DNA of 12,194 nt from a bacterium. GTDB taxonomy: Bacteria; Chloroflexota; Chloroflexia; Thermomicrobiales; UBA6265. This document shows positions 1-6,360 of the stretch, piece by piece (the first letter of the stretch is position 1; each line of letters begins with the position of its first letter). The position numbers and the translations under genes were made by a program. The notes under the pieces are model-generated. The model searched no databases. It was not told where the DNA came from and saw only the letters and a program-made list of their open reading frames with translations. The stretch spans positions 1-12,194 of the forward strand of contig JAPOLF010000040.1 in NCBI GenBank assembly GCA_029977305.1, read 5' to 3'.

Positions 1-314
1 GGATCGACTTCCCGCAATTCGAGAAGGAGTACGCGATCCTGCGCGCGAAGGCCCCGGAGGCGCCGGAACGGTTGGCGAAGCAGATCGTCGGATTCACGCA
101 GGCCCTGCGCGAGACCGACCTGTTCAAGCCACCGGGCATGGCGGAGACGCTGGACTGGGCGCAGGCGCTGATGGCGTTGGGGACGGTTGATCTCACTGAG
201 CAGTCGATCGAGGACACGCTCGGCGTGATCCTGAAGTACCAAGAGGACGTCGACAACGTGAAGGGCGACATCGCTAAGAACCTGCTCGGTCGCGCGGTGT
301 TGGCTGGGCTGTAA
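1..314 (+). CDS. coxD: MoxR-family AAA+ ATPase, CoxD-like, C-terminal end (partial)
   Basis: This gene is cut by the window start; the open frame begins at base 3 and gives 103 residues up to TAA at 312-314. The visible part is the C-terminal helical lid of a MoxR-type AAA+ ATPase. It opens with IDFPQFEKEYAIL, has PPGMAETLDW at residues 43-52 of the fragment and LKYQEDV at 77-83, which I recognise from the CoxD branch. Walker A and B lie outside the window. In CO-oxidising bacteria CoxD acts in the cytoplasm as a chaperone-like ATPase needed to mature the Cu-S-Mo centre of CO dehydrogenase, with the VWA protein CoxE encoded next to it. The next gene starts 4 bases after this stop and is exactly such a VWA protein, which supports the call. 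The pair also accompanies other molybdenum hydroxylases, so the substrate enzyme is not fixed by this fragment. A start could be read at TTG 72, but the frame stays open and family-like upstream, so that is not the real start. Confidence 0.85.
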   Translation, partial: IDFPQFEKEYAILRAKAPEAPERLAKQIVGFTQALRETDLFKPPGMAETLDWAQALMALGTVDLTEQSIEDTLGVILKYQEDVDNVKGDIAKNLLGRAVLAGL

Positions 315-318
315 GGCG

Positions 319-1620
319 ATGCCGGGCACCGTCCCCTCCCCCGCCCCGTGGTGGGAACGCACGCCGCAGGAATCGCTGATCGGTGCGAATCTCGTCTCGC
401 TCGGTCGGCGCCTGCGCTTCGCGGGCATTCCGATCGGTCCCGGGCAAGTGGTCGCGATGATCGAGGCGATTGCCGCGGTCGATCCGACGAGTCGCGATGA
501 CGTGTACTTCGCGGCGCGGACAGCGACGGTGACCCGGCCGGAGCACCGGGCGGTGTTCGATTCGGCGTTCAACCAGTTCTGGCGCGAATTGATGGGGGCG
601 GAGCCGGTCGCGCTGGATGCCTTCGTCGCGTCATCTGCGCCCACTGATATGCCATTGCCGGAGGTGAGCAAGAAGAAGCAGCAGAACAAGGAGGCATCCG
701 AGGGTGGTGCGGAGCAGGAGAAGACGGTGCTCGCGGTGAGCGAGGCTGATGCCACCACTTCCGAGGAGGATCTTGAGGAACTCGAGGTGCCACCGGAGGA
801 TGTGCTGCTGTTCAGCGCTCGGGAACTCCTGCGGAAGAAGGACTTCGCCCTGTGTTCGCCGGATGAGGTCACCGAGGCGCGCCGGATCATCGAGGCAATG
901 GACTGGAACCTCGGCGTGCGCAGGACGCGGCGCAAGGAGAAGGCACGGAACGGCAGGACGATCGATCCGCGACGGACGATGCGTCACTCGATCCGGCATG
1001 GCGGCATCCCGATGGACCTGAAGCGACAGCGGCGGAAGGAACGGACGCGGCCGTTGGTGCTGATCTGCGACATCTCCGGGAGCATGGATCGCTACTCGCG
1101 GTTGTTGCTGCGCTTCGTGCACGCACTGGGGCAAGGCTTGGACAGCACCGAGGTGTTCGTGTTCGGGACGCGGCTGACCCGGATCACGCGAGAACTGCGG
1201 AAGAAAGATGTTGACACCGCGATCACGAACGTCGTCAACTCGGTGGAGGACTGGTCCGGCGGGACGCGCATCGGTGAGGCGATCAAGACCTTCAACTTCA
1301 AATGGGCGCGGCGAGTGTTGCGCTCCGGGGCGACGGTGGTGGTGATCAGCGACGGCTGGGATCGCGGCGAGCCCGCGCTTCTGGGGCGGGAGATGGCGCG
1401 GTTGCAGCGGTCGTGCCGGAGGCTCATCTGGCTGAATCCGCTGTTGGGGGCGCCGGGGTACCAACCGCTGACGCAGGGGATGAAAGCGGCGTTGCCCTAC
1501 GTCGATCACTTCCTGCCGGTGCACAACCTGCAGAGCCTCGAGGCGTTGGCGGAGTTGCTGCGCGAGTTCCAGGACACGCCGCCGGTGCGCAAGCACATCC
1601 CTCCCCCACCTGCCGCATGA
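319..1620 (+). CDS. coxE: VWA domain protein, CoxE-like
   Basis: A 433-residue cytoplasmic protein of the CoxE family (von Willebrand factor A domain), the usual partner of a MoxR/CoxD ATPase in cofactor insertion or remodelling of molybdenum hydroxylases. The N-terminal ~95 residues form a helical region. A charged, low-complexity Lys/Glu-rich linker spans about 103-160. A basic segment rich in Arg/Lys (about 200-245) precedes the VWA domain. The metal-dependent adhesion site is complete: DISGS at 251-255, T316 in SGGTRIG, and D345 in SDGWD. Length and layout fit the family. ATG 319 lies 4 bases after the ATPase stop with only a weak ribosome site (AAGG), suggesting coupled translation. Its TGA overlaps the ATG of the following acetyltransferase gene. 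There is no signal peptide or membrane segment. The family call is secure; the link to CO dehydrogenase rather than another molybdo-enzyme is inference. Confidence 0.9.
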   Translation: MPGTVPSPAPWWERTPQESLIGANLVSLGRRLRFAGIPIGPGQVVAMIEAIAAVDPTSRDDVYFAARTATVTRPEHRAVFDSAFNQFWRELMGAEPVALDAFVASSAPTDMPLPEVSKKKQQNKEASEGGAEQEKTVLAVSEADATTSEEDLEELEVPPEDVLLFSARELLRKKDFALCSPDEVTEARRIIEAMDWNLGVRRTRRKEKARNGRTIDPRRTMRHSIRHGGIPMDLKRQRRKERTRPLVLICDISGSMDRYSRLLLRFVHALGQGLDSTEVFVFGTRLTRITRELRKKDVDTAITNVVNSVEDWSGGTRIGEAIKTFNFKWARRVLRSGATVVVISDGWDRGEPALLGREMARLQRSCRRLIWLNPLLGAPGYQPLTQGMKAALPYVDHFLPVHNLQSLEALAELLREFQDTPPVRKHIPPPPAA

Positions 1621-2360
1621 GTGAGGACGTGCGGGTGCTGGAGACAGTGGAGCGGGCGGCGTTCGCCGCGCTGCTGCCTGACACGCCAGAATCGCTGATC
1701 ACCAAATCGCTGTTGGCGGAGGGGCAGTTGCGCCTGCTGGCATGTGCGGACGCGGTGCTCGCCACGGAGTCGCCACTCGAGCCGGAAGAGCCGATGGCGT
1801 TCGGCAGCAACCCGGCGGCGATCGTGGCGACGCTTCAGGCCTGTGGATCGTGGGCGGCCGTGAGCGTGGTCCCGCGGGCAGCAGATGAGGTGGCGCGACT
1901 CCTCATGAGCGAGCACGGGGTCACGACGAGGCGCGTGATTGATCGGTACCTGGTGCGAGGGAACGATCCTGCACTCTCACCCCCGGCCAATGCGCGTTTA
2001 CTGGCGAAGGCGGACGCCCCGTTGCTTGAGGCGTCCTACGAGGCCTTCGAGGCGGTGCTGCCGGGGATCATGCGGGAGACGCCGATCCGAGCTGCGACGA
2101 TCATCGACGGGCACATCGTGAGCATGGGCGTGGTGAATGCGCGGACGCAGCGGCATGCGAACGTGGCGGTGGCGACCCTCCCGGATTGGCGCGGCAACGG
2201 CTATGGCACCGCGGTTGCGGAGGTGGTGGTCCATGCGGTGCTCCAGACGAAGCGGCGCGCGGTCTGGAGCTCGGCGGAGACCAACGTCCCATCGCTGGCG
2301 ATCGCGCGGCACTTGGGGTTCGAGGACACCACGGAGCGGGTGTATCTGATCCGGGCTTGA
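1617..2360 (+). CDS. GNAT-family N-acetyltransferase
   Basis: A 247-residue protein. ATG 1617 overlaps the coxE stop (ATGA), so the frame's longer upstream extension, which lies inside coxE, is not used. The C-terminal third carries the GNAT acetyl-CoA-binding motif A, RGNGYGTAV at 192-200, preceded by a beta strand (NVAVATLPDW). It is followed by ETNVPSLAIARHLGF, the motif B region of FR47-like acetyltransferases. The N-terminal ~130 residues are poorly conserved in type and probably form a second, degenerate GNAT-like half. The family transfers acetyl from acetyl-CoA to an amine; the substrate cannot be read from the sequence. Its position, coupled to coxE and followed 77 bases later by XdhC genes, is unusual, since acetyltransferases are not a standard part of molybdo-hydroxylase maturation. 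It could be an unrelated passenger or could modify an enzyme component. Confidence 0.8.
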   Translation: MSEDVRVLETVERAAFAALLPDTPESLITKSLLAEGQLRLLACADAVLATESPLEPEEPMAFGSNPAAIVATLQACGSWAAVSVVPRAADEVARLLMSEHGVTTRRVIDRYLVRGNDPALSPPANARLLAKADAPLLEASYEAFEAVLPGIMRETPIRAATIIDGHIVSMGVVNARTQRHANVAVATLPDWRGNGYGTAVAEVVVHAVLQTKRRAVWSSAETNVPSLAIARHLGFEDTTERVYLIRA

Positions 2361-2371
2361 CGGCTGCGCGG

Positions 2372-2400
2372 TTGAGACTCGGGAACCGACGGGCCATACT
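2372..2400 (+). promoter_or_regulatory. Sigma70-like promoter for the xdhC-xdhC-mocA operon
   Basis: TTGAGA at 2372-2377 and CATACT at 2395-2400 are separated by 17 bases, in the 77-base gap between the acetyltransferase and the first XdhC gene. Transcription would start near 2407, leaving a leader of about 30 bases with an AGGTG ribosome site before ATG 2438. This suggests that the XdhC/MocA part has its own promoter in addition to read-through from coxD/coxE. Confidence 0.5.
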
Positions 2401-2437
2401 GCCCGCAGGAACTCGTTCCACGCAGATAGGTGCAACC

Positions 2438-2752
2438 ATGAAAGACATCCTTCCGCAGATCGAGACGTGGCGCAGTGCGGGGCATCGCGTGGCAGTGGCA
2501 ACGGTGGTGAAGGTCGAGGGATCGGCCCCGCGACCGGTTGGCGCCTCCATGGCGGTCACCGACAGCGGTGAGTTGACCGGGTCGGTAAGCGGTGGATGCG
2601 TGGAGACCAATGTCTTCGAGGAGGCGCAGGAGGTGCTGCGCACCGGGGAGCCGCGGTTGCTGCGCTATGGCATCACCGACGAAATGGCGTGGGACGTGGG
2701 GCTCGCCTGCGGCGGCACGATCGAGGTGTTCGTGGAGCCGGTGGCGGAATGA
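2438..2752 (+). CDS. Stand-alone XdhC/CoxI N-terminal domain protein
   Basis: A 104-residue protein equal to just the XdhC_CoxI N-terminal domain. Visible family motifs are GSAPRPVGA near 28-36, GSVSGGCVE at 48-56 with the conserved C54, and GLACGGTIEVFVEP at 88-101 with C91. XdhC proteins bind molybdenum cofactor and help to install its terminal sulfur before insertion into xanthine dehydrogenase-family enzymes; the SGGC cysteine is the conserved candidate ligand or sulfur carrier. ATG 2438 is preceded by AGG/GGTG at a proper distance, and the longer reading frame upstream runs through the acetyltransferase gene, so it is rejected. The stop overlaps the next XdhC start (ATGA), so the two are translationally coupled and probably work as a pair. 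A full XdhC is about 250-350 residues; this is a natural single-domain form rather than an obvious truncation, because the next gene supplies the Rossmann domain. Confidence 0.85.
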   Translation: MKDILPQIETWRSAGHRVAVATVVKVEGSAPRPVGASMAVTDSGELTGSVSGGCVETNVFEEAQEVLRTGEPRLLRYGITDEMAWDVGLACGGTIEVFVEPVAE

Positions 2753-3519
2753 CCGACGCGATCGCCCTCCATGAGCGTTACCTGCGGGCGGTGCAGGAGC
2801 GGACACCGGTGGCCACCGTCACCGTGATCCGCGGTGACGGTGTCGGGGCCAAGCTGGTGGTGCTGGCGGACGAGGTGCAGGGCACCCTCGGCGATGCAGC
2901 GACAGACCGCGAGGCAACGGACCGCGCGCGAGCGCTGCTCGACGAGGGGCGCTCGACATCGGTGATGATCGGCGAACGTGAGGTGTACATTGAGTCGACG
3001 CCGTCGCCGCCGACGCTGCTGATCATCGGTGCCGTGCATGCCGGTCAGGCGCTGTGCATGTTCGCGAAGGCGATGGGGTTTGATGTGATCGTGGTTGACG
3101 CGCGGGAGAAGCTGGCGACGCGCGAGCGCTTCCCGCAGGCGGACCAGATCATCGTCGCGTGGCCGGACGAGGCGATGGCGCAGTTGGAGGTCCGCCCGAA
3201 TTGGTTCATCGCCATCCTGACGCACGATCCGAAGTTTGATGAACCGGCGATCTCCAGCGCGTTGCAGACACCTGCGCGTTACATCGGGGCAATCGGGAGC
3301 CGGAAGACGAGCGCGGATCGTCGGCAGCGACTGCGCGACCTCGGGATCTCGGACGAGGATCTCGAGCGGGTGCGCGGTCCGATCGGGCTGGACATCGGCG
3401 CGGCGAGTCCCGAGGAGATGGCCATTTCGATCCTCGGGGAGATCATCGCGATGCGCAACGGGCGCGGCGGCGGCGCGCTGACGCATGCGTCGGGGAGCAT
3501 CCGCGGACAGCAGGGATGA
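2749..3519 (+). CDS. xdhC: XdhC family molybdenum cofactor chaperone (two-domain, with Rossmann domain)
   Basis: A 256-residue cytoplasmic protein. Residues ~15-85 are an XdhC_CoxI-like domain (VATVTVIRGDGVGAKLVV, then EGTLGD-type positions), but the cysteine motif SGGCVE seen in the preceding protein is absent: the equivalent site reads QGTLGDAATD. Residues ~87-235 are the XdhC Rossmann domain: LLIIGAVHAGQAL at 91-102 (nucleotide-binding loop), VDARE at 116-120, RERFPQAD at 125-132, LTHDPKFD at 157-164, YIGAIGSRKT at 178-187, GPIGLDIGA at 210-218 and PEEMAISILGEI at 221-232. The role is maturation and delivery of the molybdenum cofactor to a hydroxylase such as CO or xanthine dehydrogenase. 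ATG 2749 overlaps the previous stop, and the TGA overlaps the mocA ATG, giving a three-gene coupled unit. The missing cysteine suggests that the short neighbour provides it in a heteromer (inference). Confidence 0.9.
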   Translation: MTDAIALHERYLRAVQERTPVATVTVIRGDGVGAKLVVLADEVQGTLGDAATDREATDRARALLDEGRSTSVMIGEREVYIESTPSPPTLLIIGAVHAGQALCMFAKAMGFDVIVVDAREKLATRERFPQADQIIVAWPDEAMAQLEVRPNWFIAILTHDPKFDEPAISSALQTPARYIGAIGSRKTSADRRQRLRDLGISDEDLERVRGPIGLDIGAASPEEMAISILGEIIAMRNGRGGGALTHASGSIRGQQG

Positions 3520-4142
3520 CCGCATCGGTTCGCGTGACCGGGGTGGTGCTCGCCGCAGGATCGTCACGGCGACTTGGGCGACCGAAGCAACTGGTTGACA
3601 TCGGAGGGGCCCCGTTGGTCCGCCGCACGGTGGAGGCAGCGCTCGCGAGTGCGGTCGACGACTGGATTGTGGTCCTCGGAGCGGCCCAAGAAGCGGTGGC
3701 AGAGGCGTTGCATGGGCTTCCCGTGCGGTTGGTGATCAATCCCCGATTTGCCGAGGGACAGAGCACGTCGGTGGTCGCTGGGGTGACTGAGGTGCCGTCG
3801 GATGCTGCGGCGGTGGTGTTCGTGTTGGGAGATCAGCCGCTGATTGCGCCGGGGCTGATCGACCAGCTGGTGCAGCGATACGGCGAAACGCGTGCGGAGA
3901 TCGTGCAACCGACCTACAGCGGCACACCGGGGAATCCGGTGCTGGTCAGCACGAAGTTGCGGGACGCGCTGCTCGCGCTGACGGGGGACGAGGGGGCGCG
4001 TCCCCTGCTCCGTCAGCATGCGGGTGCCATTGAGCGGGTTGAAGTTGGTGGTTCGGTGCCGTCGGATGTCGACACCGAAGAAGATGTCGCGCGGGTGCGG
4101 GCGGAGTGGCTCGCAGCGCAAGCACGAACGCCCCGGGGATAA
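3516..4142 (+). CDS. mocA: MocA-type molybdenum cofactor cytidylyltransferase
   Basis: A 208-residue nucleotidyltransferase of the MobA/MocA fold. Visible motifs are LAAGSSRRLGRPKQL at 12-26 (nucleotide-binding signature), GDQP at 105-108 (metal-binding aspartate), GNPV at 139-142, GDEGARPLL at 157-165 and DVDTEED at 184-190. MocA attaches CMP to Mo-molybdopterin, making the MCD form used by CO dehydrogenase and xanthine dehydrogenase-family enzymes; MobA makes the GMP form used by DMSO-reductase-type enzymes. The neighbouring XdhC and Cox accessory genes favour the cytidylyl role, and the RPKQL loop is of MocA type. ATG 3516 overlaps the xdhC stop. The TAA at 4140-4142 falls in the loop of a strong hairpin that probably ends the transcript. 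Confidence 0.88.
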   Translation: MTASVRVTGVVLAAGSSRRLGRPKQLVDIGGAPLVRRTVEAALASAVDDWIVVLGAAQEAVAEALHGLPVRLVINPRFAEGQSTSVVAGVTEVPSDAAAVVFVLGDQPLIAPGLIDQLVQRYGETRAEIVQPTYSGTPGNPVLVSTKLRDALLALTGDEGARPLLRQHAGAIERVEVGGSVPSDVDTEEDVARVRAEWLAAQARTPRG

Positions 4143-4169
4143 TCCCAGGGCGCGTCGTGCATCTATTTA
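4122..4169 (+). terminator. Hairpin terminator overlapping the mocA stop codon
   Basis: A nested stem: GCACGA 4122-4127 pairs with TCGTGC 4155-4160, CGCCC 4129-4133 with GGGCG 4148-4152, and GGGA 4136-4139 with TCCC 4143-4146. The TAA stop codon of mocA (4140-4142) is the loop. It is followed by a weakly T-rich tail (ATCTATTTA, 4161-4169), so it fits a factor-independent terminator for the + strand operon. It also lies just past the end of the convergent aminotransferase gene and may limit read-through from that side, although there is no T tract on the minus strand. Confidence 0.6.
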
Positions 4170-4175
4170 GGGCAA

Positions 4176-5549
4176 CTAGATGACACCCTCGGCCTCGAGG
4201 CGGCCGAGGACGCGATCAAAGGCGTCCACGGTGCGGTCGATGTCAGCTTGCGTATGGCTGCGACTGACCAAGCCGCCCCCGTGGAAGAGCTCGATGCCCT
4301 CAAGGAGCATGGCGGGGTACAGCAACTGGTTGGCAGCGGAACTGTCGCTGACTTTGAGCTCGAGCGGGGTCGGGCCCTCCGGGGCGCGGAGGTCGCCGGC
4401 GGTGCGGTTGGTGCACGTCAGGCCGAGCGCGATGTGGAAGACCGAGCTGTCGCCCCACGCGAAACCGGGAAGGTTGCGGCGCTCGAGGACGCCGTTCAGG
4501 CCGGCACGGAAGTTGGAGGCGAGGGCGTCGCAGTAGCGCTGGGTTTCACCGTCGGCGACCTTCTGGAGACAGGTGGTACCGGCGGCCGCGGCGACCGGCT
4601 GGGCGTTGAAGGTGCCTTGGTGGCGGACCTTCTTGGTGGCATTCCAGCCGGGGGTTGAGCGGAATTCGAGGACGGCCATGGCGTCGGCGGTGCCGGTGAC
4701 GGCGCCGCCCGGCATGCCGCCGGCGATGATCTTGGCGAAGGTGGCGAGGTCCGGGGTGACACCGGTCGACTGCTGAGCGCCGCCCGGGGCCCAGCGGAAT
4801 CCGGTGATGACCTCGTCGAAGATGAGGAGCGCGCCGTGCTTGGTGCAGAGGTCGCGGACCTCCTGCGGGAAGCCGGGGTTCATCGGCATGGTGGCCCACG
4901 AGCCGCCGGTGGCCTCCATGATCACGGCCGCGATGTCGCCCTTGGCGAGGCGGGCCTCGAGGGCTGCGGGGTCATTGGCGGGGAGGACGGCGACAGTGTC
5001 CCACGTCTCCTCGGGAATGCCGGGGGAGAACGGCGCATCGAAGGGGGGCTTCTCCGCCTTGAGCAGGTAGTCGTTCCAGCCATGGAAATGGCCTTCGAAC
5101 TTGAGCACCATCTTCTTGCCGGTGGCGGAGCGGGCGATGCGGATCGCGAGGAGCGTCGACTCGGTGCCGCTGCCGGTGAAGCGGACGCGCTCGGCGTTGG
5201 GGACGAGGCGCTGGACCTCCTCCGCCCACTCGAGCTCATGCGGGCTGCAGGCGCCGAGGTGGGTGCCGTGGCCGAGCTTGGCCTGCATCGCAGCGAGGAT
5301 GTCGGGGTCGTTGTGACCGAGGAGGAGCGAGCCATGTCCCATGACGTAGTCGAGGATCTGGTTGTCGTCGACGTCCCACTTGTAGGCGCCCTGCGCGTGG
5401 GAGATGTAGGGCGGGAAGGGCATCACGAAGCGGCCGTCGTGGTTCATGCCGCCGGCGATGACCTGCTGGGCACGCCGCTGCATGGCGAGCGACCCGGCGA
5501 ACTTCTCGGCGAACTCCTGATTGATCGATTGCGTTGGTGCCTGCGCCAT
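4176..5549 (-). CDS. Class III PLP aminotransferase, glutamate-1-semialdehyde aminomutase-like
   Basis: A 457-residue cytoplasmic fold-type I PLP enzyme. Recognisable parts: GAYKWDVDDNQILDYV at 54-69 (start of the aminotransferase class III fold), GSGTES at 126-131 (cofactor phosphate contact), FEGHFHGWND at 151-160, LLIFDEVITGFR at 241-252 with D245 for the pyridine nitrogen, FAKIIAGGMPGG at 271-282 with K273 as the Schiff-base lysine, and HQGTFNAQP at 310-318. The layout is that of HemL, but several positions differ from authentic HemL, where I expect KxIGGGLPVGA and GCYHGH-type motifs. So it may be a paralogue acting on another amino acid or amine; no hem gene is nearby. ATG 5549 is chosen because GGAAGGA at 5557-5563 sits 7 bases upstream; a GTG at 5579 would extend it by 10 residues without a ribosome site. 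It is convergent with mocA and reads in the same direction as the upstream Cys-rich gene. Confidence 0.85.
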   Translation of the reverse strand: MAQAPTQSINQEFAEKFAGSLAMQRRAQQVIAGGMNHDGRFVMPFPPYISHAQGAYKWDVDDNQILDYVMGHGSLLLGHNDPDILAAMQAKLGHGTHLGACSPHELEWAEEVQRLVPNAERVRFTGSGTESTLLAIRIARSATGKKMVLKFEGHFHGWNDYLLKAEKPPFDAPFSPGIPEETWDTVAVLPANDPAALEARLAKGDIAAVIMEATGGSWATMPMNPGFPQEVRDLCTKHGALLIFDEVITGFRWAPGGAQQSTGVTPDLATFAKIIAGGMPGGAVTGTADAMAVLEFRSTPGWNATKKVRHQGTFNAQPVAAAAGTTCLQKVADGETQRYCDALASNFRAGLNGVLERRNLPGFAWGDSSVFHIALGLTCTNRTAGDLRAPEGPTPLELKVSDSSAANQLLYPAMLLEGIELFHGGGLVSRSHTQADIDRTVDAFDRVLGRLEAEGVI

Positions 5550-5734
5550 TCGCGATTCCTTCCGTCCTGTCGCGCCCACACGGGCGCCTGATCACGGGCA
5601 CTGGTGCCTAGCGATAGTTTGACACAACGCCGGGACGGGTTGAGCGCCTATCCGCCCTGCGTCAACGTCGACCGCCCCACCTCGTGTGACGAGATGGGGC
5701 GGCAGAGCGTTCGTGCACTGAGGGTGGAGATCCG
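5550..5734. other. Intergenic region between aminotransferase and Cys-rich gene
   Basis: This 185-base gap holds the ribosome site of the aminotransferase, the terminator-like hairpin after the Cys-rich gene, and presumably the aminotransferase promoter. On the minus strand the sequence CAAACTATCG (5612-5621) is the only AT-rich -10-like element, but I see no convincing -35 partner. No small gene is supported here. Confidence 0.4.
5672..5702 (-). terminator. Hairpin terminator after the Cys-rich gene
   Basis: A 14-base stem, 5672-5685 with 5689-5702, encloses the three-base loop GTG (plus strand). Thirteen pairs are perfect. The remaining position is a C-A mismatch in plus-strand RNA but a G-U pair in minus-strand RNA, so the stem is fully paired only when transcribed from the minus strand, matching the direction of the gene that ends at 5735. 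No clear U tract follows, so termination strength is uncertain. Confidence 0.5.
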
Positions 5735-6250
5735 CTAGCAGCTGGACTGGCAGGTCCCCGGGGCGCCCGGCATGCCCGGGTTGCTCGAGCAGCAGGTCAG
5801 TCCGGAGTCGCATGGGGCATAGGTACCGGTGGCACAGGTGCAGCCGGCGCCGGTGCAACGAACCGGGTCGCTGCCGGTGCACTGGCCGGTGTCGCCACAG
5901 TAGCCGGAGCAGCACATCGGGCAGGTGTCACCCCAGTTGCAGGAATTGCCACAGTACTGGCCGCCACCATTACAGGTGTTGTTGCAGTCGCTCGCGTAGG
6001 CGCAGATGCCTGCGCCGCCTGGGGTGCCAGGAGTCGAGGCGCAGCAGATCAGGCCATCGGCACAGGCGTGGTAGACGCCGGTGGCGCATCCGCAACCCAC
6101 CCAGTTGCAGTGGTGGGCGGCGGCGGTCCGCTTGCGTGCCCCGAAGACGCCCGCACCGAGCGCGAGGGCGCCGAGCTTCTTGACCAACGAGCGGCGGCTG
6201 CCCTCGGTGGCGAACTGCTTGGTGAGGTTCTCGAACGACTTGTGGTCCAC
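5735..6250 (-). CDS. Tat-exported cysteine-rich repeat protein
   Basis: A 171-residue protein with no function I can name. The GTG start at 6250 has AAAGGA about 9 bases upstream. Residues 1-45 look like a twin-arginine signal: SRRSLVK at 18-24, a hydrophobic segment LGALALGAGVFGA at 26-38, and a likely signal-peptidase site after TAAA (45). This predicts an exported, folded or extracellular protein. The mature part is Cys/Gly-rich, with 24 cysteines in about 126 residues and CC or CxC pairs throughout. Residues 52-83 and 136-167 are an internal duplication, identical at 19 of 32 positions (CATGxY, GLxCC and PGxPG submotifs). Between them lies a different Cys-rich segment with CNWGDTC and MCCSGYC. 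The regular spacing suggests a disulfide-knot repeat like those of eukaryotic EB/dickkopf-type modules; metal binding is an alternative. Similar N-termini (acidic F..LT..FA..xSRR) ahead of Cys-rich tails are, from memory, common in Thermomicrobia. It diverges from the D-cysteine desulfhydrase gene. Confidence 0.75.
   Translation of the reverse strand: MDHKSFENLTKQFATEGSRRSLVKKLGALALGAGVFGARKRTAAAHHCNWVGCGCATGVYHACADGLICCASTPGTPGGAGICAYASDCNNTCNGGGQYCGNSCNWGDTCPMCCSGYCGDTGQCTGSDPVRCTGAGCTCATGTYAPCDSGLTCCSSNPGMPGAPGTCQSSC
5750..5845 (-). repeat. Cys-rich module, second copy (residues 136-167)
   Basis: The C-terminal copy of the 32-residue Cys-rich module in the Tat-exported protein. It has six cysteines at the same spacing as the first copy and matches it at 19 of 32 residues. 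Confidence 0.75.
6002..6097 (-). repeat. Cys-rich module, first copy (residues 52-83)
   Basis: The N-terminal copy of the duplicated module, directly after the signal region. It shares CATGxY, GLxCC, PGxPG and the closing GxC with the second copy, with no length difference, which indicates duplication within the gene. Confidence 0.75.
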
Positions 6251-6360
6251 GGTTGTCGGTCCTTTCTCCAGCGAAAGCGGTCTGCACCTACAACGCGCGG
6301 GAGCGCTGACGGTGTCGCGGAGGCGTGCGCATGCGCGCTCACCGCGGACAGATGCTGCCG

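Noticed and set aside
631..1596. 321-residue open frame on the minus strand inside coxE
   Set aside because: It is antisense to a gene with an intact VWA metal site; its protein is Arg/His/Pro/Leu-rich without motifs, as expected for a shadow frame in high-GC DNA.
1302..1616. Upstream extension of the acetyltransferase frame
   Set aside because: This part lies wholly inside coxE in another frame; ATG 1617 overlapping the coxE stop is the natural start.
2749..3000. Frameshift splitting a single xdhC gene
   Set aside because: The second protein has its own complete N-terminal XdhC-like domain and its own start, so joining the two would give a duplicated domain rather than restore a normal one.
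5550..5579. GTG 5579 as start of the aminotransferase
   Set aside because: No ribosome site precedes it, while GGAAGGA lies 7 bases before ATG 5549 and the added residues do not look like protein.
4836..5591. 251-residue plus-strand frame opposite the aminotransferase
   Set aside because: It is a complement-frame shadow, rich in Gly, Glu, Leu and Val; the minus strand has all aminotransferase motifs and a good ribosome site.
6327..6336. Perfect palindrome GCGCATGCGC as an operator
   Set aside because: Alternating GC palindromes of this length are expected in such GC-rich DNA, and it lies off the predicted promoter elements.
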